In this document: piece by piece, positions 1-11,150 of the stretch
Layout: every line of letters starts with the position of its first letter
Numbering within the stretch: the stretch's first letter is position 1
Origin: Sequoia sempervirens
Taxonomy: Eukaryota > Streptophyta > Pinopsida > Cupressales > Cupressaceae
Assembly: GCA_007258455.2 (NCBI GenBank)
Contig: VDFB02254869.1
Location: 124,001 to 188,000, forward strand
Length of the DNA: 64,000 nt
Direction of reading: 5' to 3'
Notes under the pieces: model-generated
What the model saw: the letters and a program-made list of their open reading frames with translations, nothing else
Told to the model about the DNA's origin: nothing
Database searches by the model: none
Translations under genes and position numbers: made by a program

Positions 1-861
1 CCAATTAAGGATTTCAAAAAGTTTAACTTAGGGCAAGTCGGGGATGGACCTCTCACGAATTTTCTTTGCATTCTAGGTCAATCCTAAGATGAAATCACCT
101 GATATGGCATTGCCTTAGGTCTGAACCCGATTCATCCACCATTAGCATATAGGCAAGCTCAGAATTTAGTTGTTTCATTGTTGAGTCATCACTAGGGTTT
201 ACTAATTACTCTCAGGCAAGATTCATTAAAATGCAGATGGACACATGAACTCAAAACTTGCCTGGGAGATGACAAAGGATGCAATACTAAACAACCCTAG
301 AATGCAATAAACAAATACACAGGAATTCAAATCCCACAAGCCCATTCATAATTCAATTCAAAGCAGAGCATTCAGACACATACCATTATAAAGTGGGAAT
401 TAGTCTCAGAAGCAGCAAACGCGAAGCTCAAGGGTGTCCACAACAAACACAGGCGATAACACACAAGAAATCACCACCAAATCAATCAATTCAAAGCCAA
501 ATGTCCCCAAAATCCCAACCAAATACTCACAAGAAAGCACTTCTCAACTCAAATGATGGCAAATAGTGAACATAATGGCACAAAATATCTCAAAATCAAG
601 TTAAATACATTTCTCAAAGCACGTACAAAGCCATTAATGAAACCAATAGTTCAATCAGAAAACTCAGGAAGCCGACGACAGGGTGGAATCCAAAAAAATT
701 CCTGAACAACAAGGGTCCAACTAGAATCCAAGCAGGATCCGGGAAAATCCAACCAGGGCGGAAAATCCCGAATCCAAGCAAAAGCCCGAAATTCATCCAG
801 AACTCAAGATTTTCAATGGATAACCTGGAAACACTTAGGCAATCAAAATAAACAATTAATC
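1..861. other. E0 leader or flank, no gene seen
   Basis: No convincing coding sequence, RNA gene or terminal repeat is visible here. The plus strand is A/C-rich with many CAAA and AATC words. It leads into the decayed ORF that starts at 862, so it may be the 5' leader or an upstream internal part of the same element. The only open frame is a short proline- and phenylalanine-rich minus-strand stretch (614-796) with no family signature. Confidence 0.4.
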
Positions 862-2338
862 ATGTGCCCAAGTAAGACAAAAACCTCAAAAAGAAAGGGC
901 CAAAACACCAAAACCAAAGTGAAAGAGGGTCCCTACTTACAGCGGGGTGTGTGCGAAAAATTGCACAACATGCAAGTAATCCATGACACCGGTTATCAAC
1001 CATCGGTTGCACATGGAAGCTACTCCTTAGATCACTCATGGCCTATGTCTATGGGTCCCCTTCCACCTAGGATGGACCTATTGCATAAAACATATCATAA
1101 CTATAAGAAAGGATGTTTGAGGTCAAAGGTAAGGTATCCTCCCTCACCTTATTCTATTTCACATAGGGCTTGGTTGAAGGCTGACAACAATGTTGTTAAG
1201 GCTGGAAAGAGGAAAGAAGAGAAGCGGTCTTGTGATCCTCCTTCTTCCTCTTCCACTACTGATTTTTATGCTTCTTCTCATTCAACTGTGGTACTATCAA
1301 GTTCTACTCCTTGTTTGTAGGAAAACCCCTCGATTCCCACTTGGCAAAAGTCTAAGCATCCCACATTTGAGCTTCATGTTCTGTCGATAGAGACTAGACC
1401 TGTTCAGTATGAAAGGAAGAAGGTCTCCTAGGGAGAGTCCTCCTTGTATCAACCTTCATGGCCTCCTACTACTCCTGCCTCTAAGGCAGTGAGGGGAAAG
1501 AGGCCTGCTACTAAGGCTCTCGAGTCGACTTCTCCTATCACTCCTCAACCTTCTCCCCCTATTCCCATATAGGAACATGTTCCTCTGCCTAAAACAGCCA
1601 TAGTCAACATTCCTAGGGTCGAGTAGGAACCTCCTGTCCCCTCGCAAACTTTGGCCTCTAACTCCAAGATCCATAGGAACTGCCTTGCACAAGAATGCAA
1701 GCACCGCTAAAAGGTTCTCTTGGCTGAGTAGGCCGCCTCACAATAGAAGGAGGAAGAAATGACCACTCCTATTTTAGGACCTCCTACAACATCTCCTTCC
1801 TCCCTTCCCTCTATTCCTCTTCAGTTTGGTTCATTCCCAACTTTTGTTGTGAGCACTAATGTGCCTAACCCTAAACGGGTACATGTGTTTATTGCTTCTT
1901 CAGTGGAGCCACTTTTGCTAATGTCTGTCCTATATGTTCAACCCTTCCCAAATCCCATGGACATGGTTAATACTTCGGCCATGTCTACCATGGTTCTATC
2001 CTCCTCTTCTGTTGCACCCCTAGCTTCGTCTATGGGAAGTTCATCTCCTCCAACGAGGAAAGGGGCAAAGGTTGGTCCTTTTGGCAATGAAGGATGTAAG
2101 AGGAGTCCACCTTCCTCACAAGGTGGCCCCATGATGACTTGTTCTATCCATGTGACAGAACTAGCCCCGGCTTCCCCTAAGTTTGTCACTAATCCTGAAT
2201 CATTCGGTGAACCTAGCGGTGAATCTCAGGCATAGCTTGCCTCATCTGCTGAGAATAGGCATGGTACTCCCATGGGATGCATGTTCAATTCCATGGATGA
2301 AGTCCTAGCCCTATCAGAATCTTCACGAAATCATTGAC
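862..2338 (+). pseudogene. E0 decayed ORF, serine/proline-rich, unassigned
   Basis: I do not recognise the product. One frame runs from ATG 862 (an in-frame TAA lies just upstream) to a TGA near 2336. It is interrupted by TAG at 1318, 1429, 1570, 1624, 1729 and 1744, TAA at 1708, and TAG at 2233. The frame is otherwise continuous and keeps one composition. It starts with a basic Lys/Arg-rich segment, followed by a region with paired Trp, Tyr and His, then a long Ser/Pro/Thr-rich low-complexity part. Seven of the eight stops listed are TAG, as expected if CAG (Gln) codons decayed by C-to-T change. No CCHC knuckle, protease or RT motif is present. It could be a gag-like or accessory ORF of a retroelement whose LTR-like DNA follows. 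That is inference; the shared frame is directly seen. Confidence 0.5.
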
Positions 2339-3282
2339 TTTAACTCCATAGGGGCTCGATGGATAGGACCTTGAGGGGCCCTCTTCCTTGGCCCCTGTTG
2401 TGGGAGGGTTAGATGCTCTTCCTCTTAACATTCCATCCTTGCAGGCTTGTCCTCCTTCCCCTTATGGGGATCTAGATTGAGAAGCGGACGACCTCTTAGC
2501 TGATCAATGTTAGGAGGAGGCCCCTTTTCTTGATCTTGTGTGTGTATTTTGTGATGTGTTCCCCCATATCCATGCTATATGTGCCTAGATAACCCTTTTC
2601 ACCCTTGTTGGTGCTTGGATATAGGCATAGTTTTTGTGTCGTGAACCTTCTTCTATTTGTTCCATCATTCTTCCATGTTTATCATTGATTTTTGACAAAT
2701 TGGGGATGATGAAAAGCATTGAGGGAATTTAAGCTTCCTTTCCATGTTGACCCAATTTTTTATTTTGTATTTTTACTTTATTTTCCATGCATTCTTTCGG
2801 ATCTAGTTGGGGATTGATGATCTTTCACCTTGCATTGCGGTTACCTATTATTATATGAGCTCGGACAGATCCGACCCCACAAAACTAGATCCCCATGTGC
2901 CCTTTGTATTTTTCTTTCTCTTCTCCTTTGCTTTCCCTTTATCTTTTCTTTGTTGGAGTTGTTCATCCTATGTGTGACAATGCTCTTCTTCAACACTTTG
3001 ATTTTCAGAAAATGAATTTGTTTCCCATGAATCTTTTCTTGAAAGTCTTCACAAAAATTCCTTCCTTAGAATTGCATTCTCAACTTGGAACCCTAACAGA
3101 ATGTGTTTCCTTCATCACAGGTTCATAAAGAAAGGACTCAAAGACCTTCCTCTGAAGTGGGAACAACTTTAGCTTCCCTTCATGTGGGGGCATGTCCTTC
3201 CTTTTGAATTCCTTGATGAAGTGAACATCTTTGAAAGGATTCCTTTATGAAGAATCATTCGAAGAGAACAATCACTTTTGAA

Positions 3283-3710
3283 TTGTGTGTCCCTTGAGTG
3301 GACCCCCCTTCTTCCTCATGGCGGGTTGCCAAGGGACCCTTCAAAAGCCTTTATGATGAATGGACCTTTTCACGTCTAGCCTAGGGGTAGCCTGACTAGG
3401 CTCATTTCATTTTCTCTTTCACGTCTAACTTGGGGGTAACCTGACTAGAACTTACTTTTCAAACAATGCATCCCTTGAGTGGACCCCTCTCCTTTTGAAG
3501 GGTTCCTGAGGGACCCCTTTGAAATTTTTACGGTTTGCATGACCAGCTTCTTTTTGACATGTTCTATCTATGGGTAGATGTGTCACCACTTTTGACATGT
3601 TCTATCTATGGGTAGACATGTCATTTCTTTTGACATGTTCTATCTCTAGATAGATGTGTCACCACTTTTTGACACTCTTTATCTGTGAGTAGACATGTCG
3701 TCACTTCTTG
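3283..3710 (+). repeat. Three families of short direct repeats in E0
   Basis: Block A, around CCCTTGAGTGGACCCC, occurs at about 3290-3345 and 3470-3520. Block B, around CACGTCTARCYTRGGGGTARCC, occurs at about 3369-3400 and 3420-3450. Block C, around GACATGTTCTATCTATGGGT, occurs four times at about 3555-3710 with a period near 45-50 bp, the last copies degraded. Block C has a small palindromic core (CTATCTATGGGTAGAT). They sit 80-500 bp upstream of a TATA-like site, as U3 enhancer repeats often do. Confidence 0.6.
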
Positions 3711-3787
3711 AATCTATGAAGTCCACTTCCTTGGGGCTTCCTGCATGCGAGAGATCTTGGGGGTTTCCTCCCTGTAGATCTGTGGGC

Positions 3788-3795
3788 CTATAAAA
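3788..3795 (+). promoter_or_regulatory. TATA-like box in E0
   Basis: CTATAAAA lies downstream of the direct-repeat cluster in noncoding DNA. Position and sequence suit a Pol II LTR promoter, but no transcript evidence exists here. Confidence 0.3.
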
Positions 3796-5211
3796 CACTT
3801 TGTTCTTCTAACTTCATAGTTTCAAGTAGCTATGGAGTCCTTCACTTCTACTGCACCTTCAGGTATGTCAGACCGAGTACTACTTCCTCAATAGTTCAGG
3901 TATACTTTTCTCACCCTACTCTCTTATTGATCTAATTTACCAAGCACTCATCAGTACTTATGCTCGCTAAAGTGGGGAAAATGTATAAGAGTGAATTTGC
4001 ACCCTAGGTGCAATTCCTCATTTTTCCTTTATCCACCTTAGAAAACCAAAGTCGGAGGCTTAATTTTACTTAAGCCCACTATTGGTGGTCCAAATGGTGC
4101 CTATTTTGTGTTTTGGTGGAGGTGTTTCTATTAGGGATGCCCGTGCAGCACACAGATGTTTGCGCGGCGCGCTTACGTCCCTGGGAAATTCTTGTGGCTA
4201 AGCCAGTAGAGGCATTACTCTTCTCATTGGCAGTGAAGTTGTAGTGCATCCTTCGGTCGATTGACCCGGATATGGTCATTTTCTTCCTTCATTCCTTCAT
4301 ATTCATCCCTTGAACATGCATTTCATCTTCTTCCAAGCATTGAGCTCACTTTGACCACTTCATGCATTCAATCCAACACTTTCAGTAGCATTTCAAGTAT
4401 CCCATTGCAACAACATTTCACTCCATCAACTTAGTAGAGAATGTTTAGGACCATGCCAGTTGCAATAAGGCTTGAGTTCCTCTCATTTCTCCGCCAAGTA
4501 GCCTTGAGTGCTCTCGGTGGAGGCGGTAAGCTTCCCTCTCCTCTCTATCATTTGGTTGAGTAGCATAGTACTGTTTTGTAGTGCTTGTGCTTTCTTTACA
4601 TTATTACTTCTTTATCTCATTCTTTTGGTTGTCTGTGGCGATGGAAACACCTAAATGGGGGTCTGGCTGAGGCAGGCCCTTATAAAGTCACCCAACATTT
4701 TCCCTCTTATTGTGTGTAGGTGTGTGAGCTCTCAGAGAATCAACTGGCGAACGAGTTTATTGGTGAGATTCTCCTCATTTTCATCACTCTTGCTTATTTA
4801 CTTTATAATATTAGAGAATACTTTGTTTACTTGCTAGTGTCATTTTGGCCTTTATTTGAGTGGTTAGGCCATTAGTCCTTTTTGTGAGTCCAACCTTGTC
4901 TCTGTTGTTGTCTGACCATATAGACTACAATGTGCTTTAGAGACGTCGGCATGTGGCACTATCATCCAGAGTCCGCGCTGACGTCCTCGGGCAGACAACT
5001 CCCTGAGGGGTAGAGTTGGACCTACAAGCTAACTTTCTTAGCCCCTCATTGAAACTCAAGATTGCAAAGTGATTGTGGGGAATCATATTCCTTATCATTT
5101 TCATTCTCATAACCCTAAACATTGCACTTAGTTGAGCTAAGTTAGGGTAGCCTCTCGCATCTTGGCCCTCCGTGACTTGGGGTCTTGCACACGGTGGTCC
5201 CCCTCTCTTAT

Positions 5212-5484
5212 AGATACATCATACAAGCATCTGAATACATGATATCTTGAGTGTACATGCTCCCAGCATCTACAAACCATTTCCCAAAACTACAAGCAAT
5301 AGTAATCACCAACAAACAAATTCAGACCAAATTACTAAAGGATGTAAGCAAAGTATCAGTTCAGATACCAAACCAAAATACTGGAACAGCTTCAGACTTG
5401 ATCTTGCAATTGCAACTCATATATTATGGTGACATTAATGACAACACAAAATAACAAAATGAGATGTTCTTCATTTTTATAACA
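5212..5484 (-). repeat. Truncated 3' LTR of the Copia derivative
   Basis: This matches about 8765-9037 of the 5' LTR in the same orientation with scattered substitutions. Both contain the stretch CATCTACAAACCATTTCCC. In element orientation it starts TGTTATAAAAATG next to a polypurine tract. The remaining three quarters of the LTR are absent to the left. Confidence 0.75.
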
Positions 5485-5499
5485 ATCTCCTCCTTTTTC
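5485..5499 (-). promoter_or_regulatory. Polypurine tract
   Basis: On the minus strand this reads GAAAAAGGAGGAGAT, directly before the TG that opens the 3' LTR. This is the expected place and composition for the plus-strand primer of reverse transcription. Confidence 0.65.
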
Positions 5500-5672
5500 A
5501 TTGATGGAAACATGTGCCAAAAGGAATATTTACAAAACTTCTTATTTAGAACACTTCTCTCCCTAACACCAGCATTTCACCATTCTTCACTCCCCCTTTG
5601 ACATCAAGGACAAAGGGTGTCCAAAAAACAACTTGAAAACATGAAAACAAAGGAAACAAAGAAACATGTATC

Positions 5673-6435
5673 AACCAGAGGATGGCAAGCCTTGAAGCTC
5701 CTTTAGAATACCTTCCCATACTGATTCTCCATTCTCCCAACTATCCTTTGCAACAATTAGCATCCTATAAAGGGATTCCAACTCTATCAGATTTTATTTT
5801 GCACCATTTACAACCATATCAAAGCCAGTATAGATTGATGTAGCCAAAACAAAATTCTCTCTATTTGTGAAGTATATTTTGTGACCGATCATGATAGTTG
5901 CATACTTCACAACCGGATTAGTGATGGATTTCGTTGCTAAGGCTTTCTTGTTGTATGTGGCTCCTATAAGTTCCATTACAACCTCATTCTTCATGGATTT
6001 CAACATAGGTATTGTACCTTTATCCCAGAGCCTAGTAACAACCCTAATCACTTCCTTCTTTATCAGGTGCGGCTAGTCAGTCCACAAGAATTTATCATGA
6101 ATTCTACTTAGAACTGATTTCACAAATTTGTCATCATAGTTGAAGTTAGGAAAATTGTTCCATCTGTCTAACCTCTTTGCGACCAAGTTTGAGTACTTAG
6201 GTTTTATCAAGAAATCATCACCAATAAGTTCATTTTTCCAAATGTCAGTCAACTTTGTGTGGTTGAATTCCTCATACTTTACATGAATATACATCCTTGT
6301 ATACTCGGTCAACATAACTCCATGAGCAATTGACGAGAATGCACCCATGGGGTCATCTTCAAAAACTTTCAAGGAATATTTTTGATAAGAGGGTCTTGGC
6401 CTCTCTGACACTTTAATGACTACAGGGGTTGCCAT
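5673..6435 (-). pseudogene. Unassigned extra ORF of the Copia derivative
   Basis: Reading starts at an ATG (6435) that begins MATPVV. It continues in one frame with a single TAG near 6073-6075, then needs a one-base frame change near 5794 to run on to a TGA at about 5673, roughly 250 codons in all. It is mixed polar/hydrophobic, with several Trp residues and Lys-rich stretches. It has no zinc knuckle, no DTG protease, no integrase or RT motifs, and no membrane segment. It occupies the place where pol would follow gag, between the knuckle ORF and the polypurine tract. It may be a captured host fragment or a lineage-specific accessory ORF. I do not recognise the family and assign no function. 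Confidence 0.5.
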
Positions 6436-6886
6436 TCTTCCAATTCTGAATTCAAACAACTCAAACAATGCAAAACACAACTACACAGAAGATTAAAATA
6501 CATTTTTCTTCAATATGAACCACAACTAGGGTTTGCATAGCTCAAACTCCAAATCTCCTCAAGAATGCTCCAAAATATCTTCAACTTCTTCAAATGCACG
6601 GATTATCAAAATTCCTTAAACATTTCCTTTATAAAGCAATGGTCTTCCCTAATTCACATTAAATGTGGTAGATTTCAAAAAGGTGCTAAATACTATTCTC
6701 TTTTACTCAAAAAAACCCTAATTCTCTTTGCAAAAGATCATTCCTTCATGTTTTCTTCTGGTTCCTTTTTGAAAACATCTACTTATTCATTCTTCACATT
6801 TCATCCTCATGCCAGCCTCTAACATGCCATTTATCCAAGGGTTCTTATAATTTTCTGATAATGCTCCCCCTACGACCTTGTTAGGT
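6436..6886. other. Spacer between the two Copia-derivative ORFs
   Basis: A/T-rich spacer between the gag remnant and the extra ORF. A plus-strand open frame (6565-6822) has no family signature and is probably chance. Confidence 0.4.
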
Positions 6887-7951
6887 CTAATTACTGAATA
6901 AATCATTTGTACCAAATGAGGGCACATACTCATCAGTATTCTTTGGTTCTTCTTTCTTCCTCCAAATCTTGTTCATCTCTTCCTTAATCTCATCTTCATG
7001 AACTTTCTTCACAGATTCATTCTTTTCTACTGAATTGGTCTCCTTACTCTTCTTGCTTCTGTAAACTCTTGAAACATGTCCCAGTTTGTTACAGTTATAC
7101 CAGACAATATTTCTCTGATTAGATTGACTTCCATTGATTCTTGTTCTACACTTATTAGCTTTATGTCCATACTTGTTATAGGTATATAAATAGCCATTAA
7201 AGGATTGATTCATTCTTCCTCCATTAAACGAATTCATCATCAAGGTTTTGCATTCACTTGCCCTATGTCCAATTCTTTTGCAGGAAAAACATTGACCAAT
7301 AAAAGGACCAGGGAGTTGATTCATCCCACTCCTACATTCTATTGCCTTGTGACCAAATTTGTTGCATGACAAACAAGTTCCATTAAAAGAGGGATACCTT
7401 TGTGCATTAGGATCTCTCACTAGAGGTCTCCTAGCAAATTTCCTTGAATTTCCTTTCTACTTTCCTTTATTTTGATTCTTCTAATTGTCCACAACTTTAG
7501 AAATTTCATTGGTATCATTTCCCAGATCACCTTTGTCTTTACTAGGTTTTTTTCCTACAATCAATTCATCAAGCCTATCTAAGCTAGATTTGTAATTGTT
7601 CTCATAGAGTTTCACCTTCTTCAAATCCACTTTTAGGTTCAAAACTTCTTGTTCAAGCTTGGTGCAATCTTTAGACTTGCTTTGTACCAACTTGTTCAAA
7701 CACTCTTCAATTATTTTCTTCTCCTCTACTTGCACTTTCAAACTAGAAATATCTTCATTAGCCTTCTTCAACTGATCAGTTACTTCCTTATTCCTATCTT
7801 TGAACTTTTTCAATTTCTCCTTTAATTTTTTAGACACGTTCATTCGCATCTTCAAGATTCTCTTTCAAATCCCTATTTTCTCTTTCAACTTTTTCTTGAT
7901 CCTCAAGAACAGTTTGGAGCTCTCCTTTATCATTCATTTCCTCCATCTTCA
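6887..7951 (-). pseudogene. Gag remnant: coiled coil plus four zinc knuckles
   Basis: The frame starts near 7951, only about 40 bases after the PBS. It opens with a charged heptad-rich coiled coil (about 7950-7560, with a slip in an A-run near 7830). It then crosses TAG stops at 7481 and 7457 and enters a knuckle region (7420-6887). Four tandem knuckle units are visible. The first two are complete CX2CX4HX4C; the third and fourth have lost cysteines to tyrosine, as G-to-A changes would give. The C-terminal tail is Lys/Glu-rich. The usual Copia N-terminal gag domain is absent between PBS and coiled coil. The role by family would be RNA binding and particle assembly, but in this copy it is broken. 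Confidence 0.7.
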
Positions 7952-7991
7952 GGATCTTCCTCAATTTGTTAAGATTTTATGGAGGAACCAA

Positions 7992-8003
7992 GCTCTGATA
8001 CCA
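7992..8003 (-). promoter_or_regulatory. Primer binding site, initiator-Met tRNA type
   Basis: On the minus strand this reads TGGTATCAGAGC, the standard plant Copia PBS. It is separated by two bases from the LTR end at 8006. It fixes both the strand of the element and the inner LTR boundary. Confidence 0.85.
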
Positions 8004-8005
8004 AT

Positions 8006-9037
8006 TGTTAAATATCCAAAGATACTGAGAGGGTGGGGTGAATCAGTATCTTCTTAAATTTTCTGATCAGTTACCATTCAATTATTCCAATGCATACAAT
8101 AGTAAGGATAAGTAAAAGAATTAATAGAACATGTAATCACATAACACATAAACACCAGGATTTTTACATGGAAAACCCAAAATGGTAAAAACCAAGGTGA
8201 GTGTTAGCTCACAATATAGTATAGCTGGTTATGAGATATTACAAAATGGGTGGCTCACTACCACGACTCACTTTCCAAAACAAAGACTCACTTCCTATAG
8301 AATTACAATGACAAAAATGGCTTTCAGCCAAAAAATGAACTGATAGAGTACACCTAGTGAGTGTAGATTTAGTTCCAATGAAGCTTAGTAAACTGACTTG
8401 ACACACTTCATCATATTCACTCTTCTTCACACTTGCATTAACATCATAACCATTACCATTATTAATCTTCAAAAAAACTATCTGATATATATATATATAT
8501 ATATTTGATCTCTTCGCAAGCATCAATTAGGTTGGCCTAGTTAGATGCACTTCTCATTCACCAAGAATACCAAATGTCAGCTTCAATATTTCACAAAGAC
8601 TTCTCAAAAAGTAATTCACACATCCAAAACCCTACAACAAGTTGGCATGGACCTAAAATAGGTCGCACATATATCCACATAAAAAAAATTAATTCACCAT
8701 TACACAATACATCCATTAGGTCGGCCAAGGATAGACCTAATAGAACAATTGCAAATACCAATGTAATACTGATACATCATATGAGCATCTAGATATGTGA
8801 GATCTTGAATGTACATGCTCCCAACATCTACAAACCATTTCCCAAAACTACAAGCAATAGTAATCACCAACAAACAAATGCAGACCAAAATACTAGAGGA
8901 TGTAAGCAAAATACTGGTTCAGATGCTGGAACAACTCCAGACTTGATCTTGCAATTGCAACTCATATATCATGGTGACATCAATGACAACACAAAATAAC
9001 AAAATGAGATCTTCTTCTTCATTTTTCTAATAGAACA
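8006..9037 (-). repeat. 5' LTR of the Copia derivative
   Basis: A 1,032 bp LTR, TGTTA...GAACA on the plus strand, bounded inside by the PBS and outside by the E1 coding frame. It contains a short (TA)n microsatellite near 8488-8504 and a repeated GGTYGGCC motif. Its outer quarter is duplicated in the truncated 3' LTR. Confidence 0.75.
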
Positions 9038-9038
9038 A

Positions 9039-10211
9039 CCCGTAGGGAATCAAGATATTAAAATATACACGAATCTAATGCCTGATCACAATAAAGGGAA
9101 AAAAAATGGTAAGGAAAAGTATAATAACGTGAGCCATGTTTACGACCATGTTGTTGCATCCTTGGATGAGTGGGTCACCATTGTTAATATCAAAGGATCC
9201 AAAGCCGACTATGGAGTCAACACATGTGGTGGAATAATTACCATTCCAGGGCCATCACAACCATCCAAGGCACCCGTTGCCAATCCAAGGTCAGTCCCTA
9301 ATGGTTATAATGTCCTAGATCAATTGAAAAGAACCCTTGCCCAGATCTCCATCATGGATTTGTTGAAAATTTCACCTGCACATAGGGAAATCCTAGAAAA
9401 GGCATTAGCTACATCCTTTGTCCCAAGAAATCTTGATGCATACCAGTTCCAAGCTATGGTTAGACATATGACTACACCGCATCTCCTAATATTCTCTGAG
9501 CAAGATCTTCCAACCCAACCATCTTATAATCGCACACTCCATCTCGAAGTCCTAGTCCACAAGAAAAAAGTAAAATGATTCTAGGTGGATGGAGGTGTGG
9601 GCTTAAATATTTGTACCCTCAAGCTAATAAAGAATTTGGGATTCTCTAAAGATGTCATTGAGAAAGAAAAAGGTATCACTATCAGGGCCTATGATGATCA
9701 AGAACCAATGTCTCAAGGAACCATTCAACTCCCTATTCAAGTAGGGTTAGCCATCATGGAGACTACATGCCAAGTCCTTGATCTTGAACTCATGTACATT
9801 ATCCTCCTCGAGCGCCCATGGATCCATGGGATGCAAGTTGTGGCATCCACATTCCATCAATGTGTGAAATTCCTTTATCAAAGCCAAGAAGTCACAGTCC
9901 ATGGCAATCCTAAGCCATCCTATTATTGGAAGAATCTGGAGGCCAAGTACTACAAGATCCCTCAAGTCCTGAAGAATGATGAGGGACCCACATCTCCATA
10001 TATGGACCCATCTACCCTAGCCTCCACTTCTGATAAAAAGACAACCTCCATTCCAAACATTCCTGATATCAAGGTTATCATCCAAGATAATGGTTGTGGA
10101 GACTATAAAATGAAAAAGAGTGCCTTTGTGATAGGAGGGCTACCTCAGTCTCCTAGATCCTATGGGAAGCCACAATCGATTGACACACCATCTCAAACCT
10201 TCAAAACATAA
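9039..10211 (+). pseudogene. E1 GAG C-terminus and protease, broken
   Basis: One frame enters directly from the Copia LTR junction. It carries the end of the gag/pro region, then the stops TGA 9576-9578 and TAG 9582-9584, and continues in frame into an aspartic-protease domain. The active-site region reads VDGG followed by LNICTL, and the distal motif reads LLERPWIH where Tat-type elements usually have LLGRPWIH. Both stops and the G-to-E change fit C-to-T or G-to-A decay. The N-terminal gag is missing because the Copia derivative sits upstream. The protease would process the polyprotein; this copy cannot be translated intact. Confidence 0.75.
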
Positions 10212-11150
10212 CCCTCCACATTCAAAAGGTGGTGGGACCTAAGTCAGGAAGTGGTAGATGAAAAGGATATATCAAGCTTATTGTATCAAGATGAAAGGCT
10301 CGTACCTGATCTTCCCATGGATGATGACAACAAAGGACTATAGTTAATACAAGGATGGGGCTATAACAAAAATGAAAAATGAAAAGCTTGGAAAAAATGA
10401 TAACGACCTTTTAGAACTCATTATTCTTGAGAAGTACATGAATAATATTGGCCTTGGATGTACCCTTTCGAAGATAACCATATGTGGCAGAGGTACCCCT
10501 GTTAAAAATTTCAAAGCTCCTCCTCAATTACCAGTATCCATAGGTCTACTTCTAGATAACTATACCTTCAATATAACTGATGTGTGTGACGAAGACCCCA
10601 TCATTGAACTACCCATATTATTTGAGGATTCCCGCCTCTTTATGATCAATACCCTATCTTTTGATCCAAGTATCCAGACTACTGAACTAAAACTTGTCTA
10701 CCCCCAACTCATTGATTATGACCAACAAGGAACACCAATCTTAGACACATTTGAAAATGATGTGGCTCTCTCAGAATTCATGGGAATGTGAGATACTCTA
10801 CCATATGGAGATCATAAAGTAGGGTTTTATATTGAACCAGACACACATGCATACAATGGGGAAATGATTGAATCCCTCTATCACAAAATAGAAAATCTAA
10901 GAGTAATATCTAGGTCTTTAAGTGAAAACCACACTGTCACACTTTCTAACCCAAAAATAGTAAAAACAAAGGACGTATCTAATGGTGAAAAAATCTCTGA
11001 GGCACCAAAGAATGAGGGATTCAATCTCCCCCTTAGTGTTATTCATTAGGAAAAATCAGCAGTCTTGGTAGAGAAATGTAATCTAGTCAATTTGGGAACT
11101 AAAGAAACACCACACATCACCTTCTATGCAGAATCACTTTTGACCAAAGA
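10212..11150 (+). pseudogene. E1 protease-RT linker, broken
   Basis: Remnants of the long, poorly conserved spacer between protease and RT of Tat-type elements. From 10372 the frame is continuous with the RT downstream, with stops at 10789 (TGA), 11047 (TAG) and near 11152 (TAG). The residues are acidic and Pro/Leu-rich with no known domain. Only the shared frame and position support assigning it to E1. Confidence 0.55.

Larger units (their letters stand above)
2339..5211 (+). repeat. E0 LTR-like noncoding region
   Basis: This 2.9 kb has no credible gene. It contains clustered direct repeats (3283-3710), a TATA-like site (3788-3795) and a GC-rich patch near 4140-4200, and then joins abruptly to the right part of a Copia LTR at about 5212. 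That layout resembles U3-R-U5 of a long LTR. I could not find a second copy, a TG...CA boundary or a target-site duplication, so the LTR call is inference. Confidence 0.35.
5212..9037 (-). mobile_element. Non-autonomous Copia-type element, 3' LTR truncated
   Basis: A minus-strand LTR element. The full 5' LTR is 8006-9037, a PBS complementary to initiator-Met tRNA is at 7992-8003, internal DNA is 5500-7991, a polypurine tract is at 5485-5499, and part of the 3' LTR is at 5212-5484. The internal region is only about 2.5 kb. It holds a gag-like coiled-coil/zinc-knuckle frame and one further unassigned ORF, with no protease, integrase, RT or RNase H motifs. The element abuts the E1 polyprotein frame at 9038/9039, so it probably inserted into E1. 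The rest of its 3' LTR is missing at 5211/5212, where E0 DNA begins. By structure this is a LARD-like derivative that would need polymerase from another Copia element. Confidence 0.75.

Noticed and set aside
862..2338. TAG read as a sense codon (recoded genetic code)
   Set aside because: TAA and TGA stops also occur, TAG is common in the other decayed transposons here, and C-to-T decay of CAG explains it in a plant nuclear setting.
4079..4279. GC-rich patch with a minus-strand 66-codon frame as a gene or CpG-island promoter
   Set aside because: Too short, with no domain, inside LTR-like DNA. It is noted only as a composition feature.
4527..4725. Intron-like stretch (GTAAGC...TAG) in E0
   Set aside because: Splice-like strings are common by chance, and no flanking exon frame supports it.
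8488..8504. (TA)n run as a regulatory or structural element
   Set aside because: A short microsatellite inside the Copia LTR. Nothing else supports a role.
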